40,162 nt of DNA from VBAS01 sp035318985 (GTDB taxonomy: Bacteria; Bacteroidota; Bacteroidia; Chitinophagales; Chitinophagaceae), in the NCBI GenBank assembly GCA_035318985.1, contig DATHDP010000145.1:1-40162 (forward strand), written 5' to 3'. Each line of letters starts with the position of its first letter. The stretch's first letter is position 1. Shown here one piece after another: positions 33,385 through 40,162 of this stretch. A program made the position numbers and the translations under genes. The notes beneath the pieces are model-generated. The model had not been told where the DNA came from, did no database searches, and saw only the letters and a list, made by a program, of their open reading frames with translations.

Positions 33385-33523
33385 GTTTTCTGTTTTAGAT
33401 TTTGTTTAAACAATAGAATTCGGCATTTATACCGGACAAAGAAAAAGGTAACCCGCCCCGAAATAGATTTTTTTGGTTTTCTTTGGGTTACTAATTCTAA
33501 ATAATTGTATTAAATCAAGACGA

Positions 33524-34090
33524 GTGAACCCTGATATTAAAGAGAAAGAGTTATTGGAAGGATTGGCTTTAGGGGATAAAAAGGCAGTTGAAACCATTTA
33601 TAAGGATAATTTTAATATGGTTCAAAGCCTGGTTATCAATAACAACGGTTCGGCACAAGAAGCCAAAGATGTTTTCCAGGAAGCGATGATCGTGTTGTTA
33701 GAAAAGTCCCGGTCAGGAAATTTTGAGCTGAATTGTCAGATAAAAACCTACGTTTATTCGGTATGCCGGCGGATCTGGTTGAAAAGGTTGCAACAGTACA
33801 ACAGGTATACAAATGAGGTTGAAAGCATGGTTGGAACAGTGCCGGTTGAAGAAGATGTAGAAGAATATGAGAAAAGGGACCAGGAGTTTGCAATGATGGA
33901 AAAGGCGATCGGCAGTTTAGGCGAACCCTGTAAAAGTTTGATTGAGGCATTTTATATTCAAAAGAGGAATATGCAGGATATCGCCAGCCAGTTTGGATAT
34001 ACGAATGCAGACAACGCCAAGAACCAGAAGTACAAATGCCTTATGAGATTGAAAAAATTATTTTTCGCTCAATATAAAAATGGTAAGTGA
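33524..34090 (+). CDS. ECF-type sigma-70 family RNA polymerase sigma factor
   Basis: About 188 residues from a GTG at 33524. The open frame begins at a TTG (33473) with an implausible hydrophobic stretch, while the GTG gives NPDIKEKELLEGLALGDKKAVETIY, the usual family start. Region 2 includes IYKDNFNMVQSLVINNNGSAQEAKDVFQEAMIVLLEKS; region 4 includes ALIEAFYIQKRNMQDIASQFGYTNADNAKNQKYKCLMRLKKLF. GTAACCC (33448-33454) and GGGTTAC (33485-33491) form a 7-bp inverted repeat upstream. It is followed by the protease fusion gene with a TGATG overlap. Confidence 0.88.
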   Translation: MNPDIKEKELLEGLALGDKKAVETIYKDNFNMVQSLVINNNGSAQEAKDVFQEAMIVLLEKSRSGNFELNCQIKTYVYSVCRRIWLKRLQQYNRYTNEVESMVGTVPVEEDVEEYEKRDQEFAMMEKAIGSLGEPCKSLIEAFYIQKRNMQDIASQFGYTNADNAKNQKYKCLMRLKKLFFAQYKNGK

Positions 34091-35199
34091 TGGACGAAAT
34101 TCAATTAATAGAAGCTGTTGAACGCTACATCCGTGGTGAAATGAAAACGGATGAGAGGGTTTATTTTGAACAGTTGCGTAAAACTAATCCGGAAGTTGAT
34201 CAACTGGTAGTTGAACATACTTTATTTATTCATCAAATGAATGAAGTGGGTGAATTGCGTAAGTTCAAATCCACATTAAATGAGGTTCATACTGATCTTG
34301 CTGAAAAAGGTTTGATCAATTCAGACAGGCTAAAAGGAAATGCAAAAGTTGTTTACCTCTGGAAGAAATATAAAAGAGTTGCAGCGATCGCTGCTTCAAT
34401 TGCCGGTATTACAACACTTACTATTAGTTTACTGGTTTGGTCCCTTAGTCCTAAAGCCCCGGGAAGTGAGTTAGAAGAATTGAATCGCAAGATAGGTATT
34501 GTAGATAAGAAAGCGAATGACAATGATAGAAAGATCAACTCCGTTGAAAAGAAAATAAATACACCTACTCCGACTATTTTTTATACAACTGGCGGTACTG
34601 GTTTCATGATAGATGCTAAAGGCTATCTTGTTACTAATGCACACGTTGTTAGAAATGCAAAAACAGTTGTAGTACAAAATAAGAAGGGTGACAATTTTAA
34701 CGCAAGAGTTGTTTATACTGACTTTGCAAAAGACCTTGTGATTCTAAAAATTGAAGATGATTCATTTAAAAATTTAACACCTGTTCCTTACGGTATCAGC
34801 AAGGCATCAAGTGATCTGGCTGAATCCATTTTTACGCTTGGTTATCCACGTAATGATGAGATGGTGTATGGCCAGGGTTATTTAAGTGCAAAAACTGGTC
34901 TTAATGGAGATAGTTTAAGCTGCCAGATAACTATTGCAGCTAATCCGGGAAATAGTGGTGGCCCAGTCTTAAATCATAACGGTGAAGTGGTCGGCATACT
35001 TAGCACCCGCCAGGTTTCAGCCGAAGGTGTTGTTTTTGCAATTCAGTCAAAATACATATACACTGTATTAAACGACTTGAAAAAGTTTGACACTTCTATG
35101 AAAGTAAAAGCTCCGGCAGCTTCCTCATTGAAAGGAATGGATCGTACACAACAAGTGAAAAAAATCGAAGATTATGTCTTTATGGTTAAAGTAAATTAA
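34090..35199 (+). CDS. membrane-anchored HtrA-like serine protease with anti-sigma-like cytoplasmic domain
   Basis: 369 residues from the ATG that overlaps the sigma stop codon (TGATG). Residues 1-95 are helical and charged and resemble the cytoplasmic part of anti-sigma proteins (IEAVERYIRGEMKTDERVYFEQL). One membrane helix spans about 97-118. A coiled coil covers 125-157. A trypsin-like S1C domain follows with triad H185 (TNAHVV), D215 (AKDLVIL) and S289 (PGNSGGPV). No PDZ domain is visible. The arrangement couples an outside protease to a possible sigma-binding inside domain. The anti-sigma role is inferred from position and shape. Confidence 0.82.
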   Translation: MDEIQLIEAVERYIRGEMKTDERVYFEQLRKTNPEVDQLVVEHTLFIHQMNEVGELRKFKSTLNEVHTDLAEKGLINSDRLKGNAKVVYLWKKYKRVAAIAASIAGITTLTISLLVWSLSPKAPGSELEELNRKIGIVDKKANDNDRKINSVEKKINTPTPTIFYTTGGTGFMIDAKGYLVTNAHVVRNAKTVVVQNKKGDNFNARVVYTDFAKDLVILKIEDDSFKNLTPVPYGISKASSDLAESIFTLGYPRNDEMVYGQGYLSAKTGLNGDSLSCQITIAANPGNSGGPVLNHNGEVVGILSTRQVSAEGVVFAIQSKYIYTVLNDLKKFDTSMKVKAPAASSLKGMDRTQQVKKIEDYVFMVKVN

Positions 35200-35224
35200 A
35201 CCATCTAAACCAATAACCAATAAG

Positions 35225-35248
35225 AGCTGCTTCGGCAGCTTTTATTTT
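35225..35248 (+). terminator. intrinsic terminator after the protease gene
   Basis: AGCTGC (35225-35230), loop TTCG, GCAGCT (35235-35240), followed by a T-rich tail. It sits at the convergent end with the nucleotidyltransferase gene and may serve both. Confidence 0.8.
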
Positions 35249-36144
35249 GCCCAAAGGTTTTCAGGGTATTCGCCGGCATCTACAAGTTTCCGTAAACTTT
35301 CTCTTACCATAGGTGCATCTTCTTTATAAGTCACACCAAACCATTTAGCAGAAGTCGGGATCACTTTTATCACTCCTTCCCCATCTTTAATATATTTATC
35401 TGCTACTATTGGTATAAAGAATTCTGCTTTGGGGTTCGAAGCATTCTGTGAAAGAAATTCTTTAAATATTCTTTTTGTGTAATCAAAAACAGATGGATGA
35501 AAACACCAGAAGTTCATGGAGACATGCGTATTTAATGGCAGCTCCTTAGGTGAATGCTCATCGTTACAAACGATCTTACCACCCACCTGCGAAACATTTA
35601 ATCTTTCAACAACAGAAACAAGATTGCCTTTATTATCAACTTCACAAACACCGCGATTCACTGTTCCATGTTCTGAAAGTGTTTTTAATAGCTCATAGCC
35701 AATGATGGAAAAAGTTTTTTCATTACACTCTTTCACAAGAAAATTATATGCTTTTACAAAACCGTCTTTTCCATAAAAATCATCTGCATTAATAACCGCA
35801 AATGGTTCTTTTACTTTTTCATCAGCACAAAGGACCGCATGGGCCGTTCCCCAGGGTTTGGTTCTTTCTTTTGGTATCTCAAAACCTTCTGCATACTTAT
35901 TCAATTCCTGGAAAACATATTCCACTTCTATCCTGCCTTCAATATCTTTTCCAACGATCTCACGAAAGTTCTTTTCAAATTCTTTACGAATAATAAACAC
36001 TACTTTTCCAAAACCAGAACGAATGGCATCATAAATAGAGTAATCCATGATCGTTTCACCGGATGGGCCAAAACCTTCCACCTGCTTCATACTTCCGTAA
36101 CGTGATGCCATTCCTGCCGCCAATATCACTAATGTTGGTTTCAT
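35242..36144 (-). CDS. sugar-phosphate nucleotidyltransferase family protein
   Basis: 300 residues. The N-terminal LVILAAGMASRYGSMKQVEGFGPSGETIMDYSIYDAIRSGF is a nucleotidyltransferase P-loop-like signature (GMG.RFG-type), and WGTAHAVLCADEKVKEPFAVINADDFYG holds the metal-binding Asp residues. It has a GT-A fold; the family activates sugar phosphates with NTP. The substrate is not evident; neighbours give no pathway clue. Confidence 0.85.
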   Translation of the reverse strand: MKPTLVILAAGMASRYGSMKQVEGFGPSGETIMDYSIYDAIRSGFGKVVFIIRKEFEKNFREIVGKDIEGRIEVEYVFQELNKYAEGFEIPKERTKPWGTAHAVLCADEKVKEPFAVINADDFYGKDGFVKAYNFLVKECNEKTFSIIGYELLKTLSEHGTVNRGVCEVDNKGNLVSVVERLNVSQVGGKIVCNDEHSPKELPLNTHVSMNFWCFHPSVFDYTKRIFKEFLSQNASNPKAEFFIPIVADKYIKDGEGVIKVIPTSAKWFGVTYKEDAPMVRESLRKLVDAGEYPENLWAK

Positions 36145-36211
36145 CTTATAATTTTAAAGTCCAAAGACCTGCGAAATTAAATAAATTAGCTTCTCACCTT
36201 ATATTTATTAC

Positions 36212-37090
36212 ATGGAACTTCCTGATCTTAAAAAAATAACAACTGATAAAATACAAACCTCTTTTTTACAAAATAAAAATGTTCAGCTTGATGCACTCCG
36301 TCTTGATAAAATTCACCCTGTTATTTCTGGCAATAAATGGTTTAAACTAAAATATCATCTTGACAATTTTAATGCCGGTAATTATAATGGCATTATTACG
36401 TTCGGTGGAGCTTGGTCAAATCATATTGTGGCTACAGCCTGTGCCTGTTACTCAAAAAAAATTAAGTGTATTGGTATAATTCGTGGTGAAAAGCCGCCGC
36501 ATCTTTCTACTACTCTACGTGAAGCTGCTAACTATGAAATGGGAATGAAATTTATTTCAAGAGAAATGTATGCCCAAAAAACCACCAATGAATTCCTTGG
36601 ATCGATCAAAAAAGAATTTCCCGGATATTATATTATTCCTGAAGGAGGCTCAGGAAAAGAAGGAGAAAAAGGTGCAGGCGAAATACTACAATATGCAGAT
36701 GGGAAGAAATATACGCATATAGCACTTGCCGTTGGTACAGGAACAATGTTAAATGGGATCAGTGCGACGGCCTCAGCCAATCAAAACATTCTTGGCATTG
36801 TAGCTCTAAAAGGATGGAAAGTAGAAAATGAAACGAACAATATTGAGATGTTCCTGAATTATCATTTTGGTGGATATGCAAAATATGATCTGACCCTGAT
36901 CGATTTTATGAATGAATTTTTCAGGCTTACAAATATTCCCACCGATTTTGTATACACCGGTAAACTGGCCTTTGCAATATTCGACCTGATAGAGAAGGAT
37001 CACTTCCCAACTGGCAGTAAAATTCTCATGATCCATAGCGGAGGTTTGCAGGGAAATGCCTCGCTGCAAAAAGGTTCGTTAATCTTTTAA
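36212..37090 (+). CDS. ACC deaminase / D-cysteine desulfhydrase-like PLP enzyme
   Basis: 292 residues, beta-family PLP fold. Landmarks are LRLDKIHPVISGNKWFKLKYHL (the PLP lysine within GNKWFKLKY), ITFGGAWSNHIVATACAC, YYIIPEGGSGKEGEKGAGEI, HIALAVGTGTMLNGI (phosphate-binding), and the ending ILMIHSGGLQGNAS. The family either opens the cyclopropane ring of 1-aminocyclopropane-1-carboxylate to alpha-ketobutyrate and ammonia, or breaks D-cysteine into pyruvate, sulfide and ammonia. It is shorter than typical ACC deaminases, so the desulfhydrase activity is as likely. Confidence 0.85.
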   Translation: MELPDLKKITTDKIQTSFLQNKNVQLDALRLDKIHPVISGNKWFKLKYHLDNFNAGNYNGIITFGGAWSNHIVATACACYSKKIKCIGIIRGEKPPHLSTTLREAANYEMGMKFISREMYAQKTTNEFLGSIKKEFPGYYIIPEGGSGKEGEKGAGEILQYADGKKYTHIALAVGTGTMLNGISATASANQNILGIVALKGWKVENETNNIEMFLNYHFGGYAKYDLTLIDFMNEFFRLTNIPTDFVYTGKLAFAIFDLIEKDHFPTGSKILMIHSGGLQGNASLQKGSLIF

Positions 37091-37162
37091 GTTTTGCAGT
37101 TTGCATACCTATCTTTGTCAAGGTAGACCAAAAGAAAAATTTTGTTTTAACGTTCTATATCC

Positions 37163-37975
37163 ATGAGAAAAATCATTCTGTCCCTTTTGATTTGTACTTC
37201 TGCTATAACCTATGCCCAGGATTCTTTGCCTGCTTTTTCTGTGGTAAATAAAGGGAATAATCGAGTTGTCATCAGTTGGAATAATAAGTTCACACAGCTA
37301 AAACAAATAAGCATTCAGCGATCAACAGATAGTCTTTCCAATTTTAAATCACTGATCACAGTTCCAGATCCAAATAATAAACAAAACGGATATCTTGACG
37401 CAAAAGCACCGAACGATAAAATGTTTTACAGGCTTTATATTTTAGTTGATGGCGCTAATTTTATTTTTTCAAAATCGAAAAGACCCGACAACCACAGCAT
37501 ACGGACAGCGTTGCTTTCCGATACAACATTAAAAGCAATTACAGATAGTGTTTACCTGAAGGTGGTGGAAAAGATCATCAGTCAAAATCTTCCTGATAGT
37601 GTCTTAACCACTGATGAACTTCTTCTTTTAGGAAGATATAGGAACAGCAGGCAAGAGGTCATTCCCGATAATACAGACCGAAAGATCGACGCAATAATAA
37701 AAAACAAACCGGATGCTACGATTTCGCAATATCACATAGTGGCAAATAAAGACGGACTGGTTAGAATTTCGTTGTTAGATTTTGGCGGCAAAAAATATTC
37801 TATCAAATTTTATGAAGATGATGATACTTTCCTTTTTGAATTAAAGGATATCAAGGAAGCTTCTTTAATGTTGGAGAAATCCAATTTCTATCATTCAGGG
37901 TGGTTCAAGTCTGAATTATATGAAACTGATAAATTAATAGAGAAGAACCGTTTTTTTATTCCGAAGGATTTCTGA
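37163..37975 (+). CDS. secreted protein with fibronectin-like N-terminal domain, function unknown
   Basis: 270 residues with signal peptide MRKIILSLLICTSAITYAQ. Residues about 20-105 alternate hydrophobics as a beta-sandwich (FSVVNKGNNRVVISWNNKFTQLKQISIQRSTDS, and MFYRLYILVDG), a fibronectin type III-like pattern. Residues about 110-150 form a short linker, then a C-terminal strand-rich domain (YHIVANKDGLVRISLLDFGGKKYSIKFYEDDDTFLFELKDIKEASLMLEKSNFYHSGWFKSELYE). The last domain looks like the C-terminal part of secreted Bacteroidota proteins that pack against an outer-membrane partner, but this is not firm. Its stop codon begins a heptamer array. Confidence 0.7.
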   Translation: MRKIILSLLICTSAITYAQDSLPAFSVVNKGNNRVVISWNNKFTQLKQISIQRSTDSLSNFKSLITVPDPNNKQNGYLDAKAPNDKMFYRLYILVDGANFIFSKSKRPDNHSIRTALLSDTTLKAITDSVYLKVVEKIISQNLPDSVLTTDELLLLGRYRNSRQEVIPDNTDRKIDAIIKNKPDATISQYHIVANKDGLVRISLLDFGGKKYSIKFYEDDDTFLFELKDIKEASLMLEKSNFYHSGWFKSELYETDKLIEKNRFFIPKDF

Positions 37976-38047
37976 TGGTGAATTGTCAATTGTCAATGGT
38001 GAATAAAGAAGGTTTCGAATTGACCATTCACCTTTCACCATTCACCA
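37975..38047. repeat. inverted pair of heptamer arrays (locus 4)
   Basis: Left arm: ATGGTGA/ATTGTCA units (37975-38009). Right arm: TTGACCA/TTCACCT/TTCACCA units (38020-38047). It lies between convergent genes and supplies the last codons (VNGER) and stop of lipB. It can form a hairpin and may act as a bidirectional terminator. Confidence 0.65.
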
Positions 38048-38795
38048 GTTCCACTTCAAATACTTTTTCAAAATTTTTTTTCACTCTTTCCTTTGCTTCT
38101 TCAAAATCTATTTTCCTTCCTAATTCTTTTTCAAGCGAGGTTACTTGTTTATTTTGAATACCGCAGGGAATAATATTATTGAAATAAGACAGATCTGTAT
38201 TGACATTAAAAGCAAACCCATGCATGGTGATCCAGCGGCTGGTACGTACACCCATTGCGCAGATCTTTCTTTCCCTGCCAGGAATATCAGGATCAAGCCA
38301 AACCCCAGTTTCGCCGGAAGATCTTGCGCCTTTTAATCCATAATCAGCCATGGTTTGGATGATCACCTCTTCCAGGTTGCGTAAGTATTTACCAATATCT
38401 GTATAAAATTTTTCAAGATCGAGAATAGGATAACCAACGATCTGCTGATCGCCGTGAAAAGTAATATCGCCGCCACGGTTGGTTCTGAAAAATTGGATCC
38501 CGTTTTCTTCGAGTTGCTCCTCACTCATCAATACATTTTCAATATTGCCGCTTTTGCCCAAGGTATAAACAGGTGGATGCTCTACTAACAGAAAATAGTG
38601 TTCGGTCGTGAGCGGTGAGTCGTGAGTTGTGAGTTCGTATTCTTGATTTGAGCCTTGGTTAATAACAGGTAACTGTTGACTGTGGACTATCGACTTTCTT
38701 CTTGCACTCTCCTTCAATAGCTTCTCCTGGTAATCCCAGGCTTCTTTATACTCCATATTGCCAAGATCGCGGAATATGACCTGCTGTTTATCCAT
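38028..38795 (-). CDS. lipB: octanoyl-[acyl-carrier-protein]:protein N-octanoyltransferase LipB
   Basis: 255 residues from the ATG at 38795; an ORF extension upstream crosses a dispersed repeat and is not credible. LipB moves octanoate from acyl carrier protein to lipoyl domains of 2-oxo-acid dehydrogenases. Visible motifs are YKEAWDYQEKLL, YFLLVEHPPVYTLGKSG, RTNRGGDITFHGDQQIVGYPIL, KICAMGVR (Lys177) and the nucleophile Cys211 in IIPCGI. Residues about 33-64 are encoded by two heptamer arrays, one giving RKSIVHSQQLPV and one giving LTTHDSPLTTEH. The typical protein has a short variable loop here. Confidence 0.94.
   Translation of the reverse strand: MDKQQVIFRDLGNMEYKEAWDYQEKLLKESARRKSIVHSQQLPVINQGSNQEYELTTHDSPLTTEHYFLLVEHPPVYTLGKSGNIENVLMSEEQLEENGIQFFRTNRGGDITFHGDQQIVGYPILDLEKFYTDIGKYLRNLEEVIIQTMADYGLKGARSSGETGVWLDPDIPGRERKICAMGVRTSRWITMHGFAFNVNTDLSYFNNIIPCGIQNKQVTSLEKELGRKIDFEEAKERVKKNFEKVFEVELVNGER
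38605..38637. repeat. heptamer array inside lipB (locus 5)
   Basis: Tandem 7-mers GTCGTGA, GCGGTGA, GTCGTGA, GTTGTGA. Read on the minus strand they encode LTTHDSPLTTEH. The same octapeptide THDSPLTT is encoded by locus 2 in aroA. Confidence 0.7.
38669..38696. repeat. second heptamer array inside lipB (locus 6)
   Basis: Units GGTAACT, GTTGACT, GTGGACT, ATCGACT share NNNRACT. They encode KSIVHSQQLP on the minus strand and lie 32 bases from locus 5. Confidence 0.55.
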
Positions 38796-38900
38796 TCTGC
38801 AAATGTACTTTTGCATCTTCACTAAATCAAAAAGCGACAGAAAGTAAAGGTGCCGGGTAGTGAACCGAAAGATGAACACTTCGCTGCGCTCAGTGCAGGC

Positions 38901-38928
38901 TGTGCGTCGCAACAAAAGCTCAATCAGG
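38901..38928 (+). repeat. dispersed repeat core, copy 3
   Basis: GTGCGTCGCAACAAAAGCTC and following bases match 28537-28564 with two differences. The preceding stretch (about 38879-38900, CACTTCGCTGCGCTCAGTGC) is a common intergenic word in this phylum. No partner palindrome is nearby. Confidence 0.6.
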
Positions 38929-38956
38929 GCTCTATAGCCGGTTAAATAAAAATTAT

Positions 38957-40015
38957 ATGTCAGAAGAAGACCAGGTAAAGGAGGAACAACAGAACGGCAG
39001 TGATGAACTGTTTGAACGGTTTGTTATTAAAATTGACAAAGGACAGGAACCGCTGCGCATTGATAAATATTTAATGAGACGAATCGAAGGAGCAACGAGA
39101 AATAAAATTCAGCAGGCAATAAATGCGGGTATGGTGACGGTGAATAAAAACCCTGTAAAGCAGAATTATAAAATAAAAGGTCTTGATGAAATAATAGTCT
39201 ATAGTGACATGAGCCCGGATGAGACGGATGTGTTGCCTGAGAAAATCGATCTTGATATTTTTTATGAAGATGATGATGTGATAATAATAAATAAAGCCGC
39301 GGGCATGGTGGTGCACCCCGGAAGCGGCAATTATACCGGTACCTTATTAAATGGAATAGCATGGTATCTGCAACAAAAGGATCCATCAATTACTGATTCA
39401 ACTTTGCCGCGATATGGGCTTGTGCACAGGATCGATAAAAACACAAGCGGCTTGTTGTTGATGGCAAAGAACAGCAAGGCGATGACAAATCTTGCTAAAC
39501 AATTTTATGATCACTCAGTACAAAGAAAATACATAGCGTTAGCATGGGGTGATCTGAAAAATGACGAAGGAACAATTGTGGCACATGTTGGTCGTAATCT
39601 TCGGTTCAGAAAATTATTTGAAGCCTATCCTGAAGGTGATCATGGTAAGGAAGCGATCACTCATTATAAAGTTCTTGAGCGATTTAATTATGTAACATTG
39701 GTGGAATGTGTTTTGGAAACTGGTCGTACTCACCAGATACGTGTGCACATGAAATATATCGGGCATCCTTTGTTTAATGATGATACTTATGGAGGTGATA
39801 AAATCGTAAAAGGAACTGTATTCGCAAAATACCGGCAGTTTGTTGATAATTGTTTTGCTATTTGCCAAAGACAAGCATTGCACGCAAAGACACTTGGGTT
39901 TATTCATCCTACTACCAAAAAGGAAATGTTTTTTGATACTGAATTACCAAAGGATATGAAAGAGGTGATCGAGAAGTGGCGGAGCTATGTTGGAACAGCA
40001 GGCAGTGGGCAGTAG
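38957..40015 (+). CDS. rluD: RluA-family pseudouridine synthase (RluD-like)
   Basis: 352 residues. The S4 RNA-binding domain is about residues 30-80 (LRIDKYLMRRIEGATRNKIQQAINAGMVTVNKNPVKQNYKIKGLDEIIV). The catalytic domain has VVHPGSGNYTGTLLNGIAWYL, the nucleophile motif VHRIDKNTSGLLLMAK (D160), RKYIALAWG, and TGRTHQIRVHMKYIGHPLFNDDTYGG. The family modifies 23S rRNA helix 69 or tRNA/rRNA; RluD is the closest by layout. The last residues (GSGQ) and stop are within a heptamer array. Confidence 0.9.
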   Translation: MSEEDQVKEEQQNGSDELFERFVIKIDKGQEPLRIDKYLMRRIEGATRNKIQQAINAGMVTVNKNPVKQNYKIKGLDEIIVYSDMSPDETDVLPEKIDLDIFYEDDDVIIINKAAGMVVHPGSGNYTGTLLNGIAWYLQQKDPSITDSTLPRYGLVHRIDKNTSGLLLMAKNSKAMTNLAKQFYDHSVQRKYIALAWGDLKNDEGTIVAHVGRNLRFRKLFEAYPEGDHGKEAITHYKVLERFNYVTLVECVLETGRTHQIRVHMKYIGHPLFNDDTYGGDKIVKGTVFAKYRQFVDNCFAICQRQALHAKTLGFIHPTTKKEMFFDTELPKDMKEVIEKWRSYVGTAGSGQ

Positions 40016-40033
40016 TCTTCCTACTGTCGACTA
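39998..40033. repeat. heptamer-type array at convergent gene ends (locus 7)
   Basis: Units GCAGGCA, GTGGGCA, GTAGTCT, then an inverted CTACTGT/CGACT part. CAGTAG (40010-40015) can pair with CTACTG (40021-40026). It supplies the C-terminus and stop of the RluD-like gene on one strand and of the last gene on the other. Confidence 0.5.
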
Positions 40034-40162
40034 AAATCGGAAAGCGTAGCAGTAAACACTCCCCTTTCTCTTTTTTTAAAAGCGACATCCCACGTACCGA
40101 TGTAACGAAGTGTTGATGGAACCGTCAGATCTCCAAATTCTGTCATCTGCACTTCCATGTGT
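40021..40162 (-). CDS. C-terminal fragment of an unidentified gene
   Basis: An open frame enters from the right edge on the minus strand and ends at TAG (40021-40023); 46 residues are visible. It reads MEVQMTEFGDLTVPSTLRYI, then GTWDVAFKKRERGVFTATLS, ending DFSRQ. Codon use and alternating hydrophobics look coding. No family recognised from this piece. The final SRQ come from the heptamer array. Confidence 0.55.
   Translation of the reverse strand, partial: HMEVQMTEFGDLTVPSTLRYIGTWDVAFKKRERGVFTATLSDFSRQ

Noticed and set aside
38796..38915. N-terminal extension of LipB containing ACTERSEV
   Set aside because: The extension translates a dispersed intergenic repeat; the LipB family starts at MDKQQVIF, so the ATG at 38795 is preferred.

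Overview
The window reads as a chromosomal segment of a low-GC member of the Bacteroidota, most likely Chitinophagia/Chitinophagaceae. The basis is a T9SS plug-type protein, a TamL-type lipoprotein BamA homologue, a DAHP synthase fused to chorismate mutase, the MoxR/DUF58/DUF4129/DUF4350/SpoIIM cluster, almost no Shine-Dalgarno sequences, and promoters of the TTG-N19-TAnnTTTG type. No phage, transposase, CRISPR array, tRNA or rRNA was seen.

Layout. 1-2245 (+): tail of an AraC-type regulator, a small secreted protein, the SRP RNA gene with its own promoter and terminator, a DUF4328 membrane protein and transaldolase. 2405-8852: T9SS plug protein (-), LolC/E-type permease (+), SpoU/TrmH rRNA methylase (-), TamL (+), TruB (-). 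8866-14231 (-): SpoIIM / DUF4129 / DUF4350 (frameshifted) / MoxR / DUF58, with a divergent RDD gene. 15167-17974 (-): three small membrane proteins (CD225, DUF2752, DUF5362) and prolyl-tRNA synthetase. 18163-20530 (+): a lipoprotein and a FadL/OmpP1-type barrel. 20531-21228: gene-poor, with two terminators and a probable gene remnant. 21229-25070: beta-barrel, RlpA and L,D-transpeptidase (-), and an alpha/beta-hydrolase-like secreted protein (+). 25067-33068 (-): aromatic amino-acid operon. 33187-35199: small Thr-rich lipoprotein (-) divergent from an ECF sigma factor and a membrane-bound HtrA-like protease with an anti-sigma-like cytoplasmic part. 35242-40162: nucleotidyltransferase, ACC deaminase/D-cysteine desulfhydrase-like protein, secreted protein, LipB, RluD, and the tail of an unidentified gene.

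The most striking find precedes the aromatic operon (pheA, aminotransferase, tyrA, DAHP synthase/chorismate mutase, aroB, aroA, aroC). An unannotated 28-codon ORF encodes eight consecutive aromatic residues (WFYFYYFF). It is followed by an intrinsic terminator whose 3' arm is duplicated inside the ORF, so the ORF copy can form an antiterminator with the terminator 5' arm. This is the architecture of ribosome-mediated Phe/Tyr attenuation, and a promoter matching the Bacteroidota consensus lies just upstream.

A second system-level signal is a family of short tandem heptamer arrays at seven places. Between genes they occur as inverted pairs that can form hairpins, often supplying the last codons and stop of the adjacent gene. 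Inside aroA and lipB they are inserted in frame and encode the same octapeptide (THDSPLTT) in two unrelated enzymes. A separate composite repeat, present in inverted copies, brackets the DAHP synthase/chorismate mutase gene.
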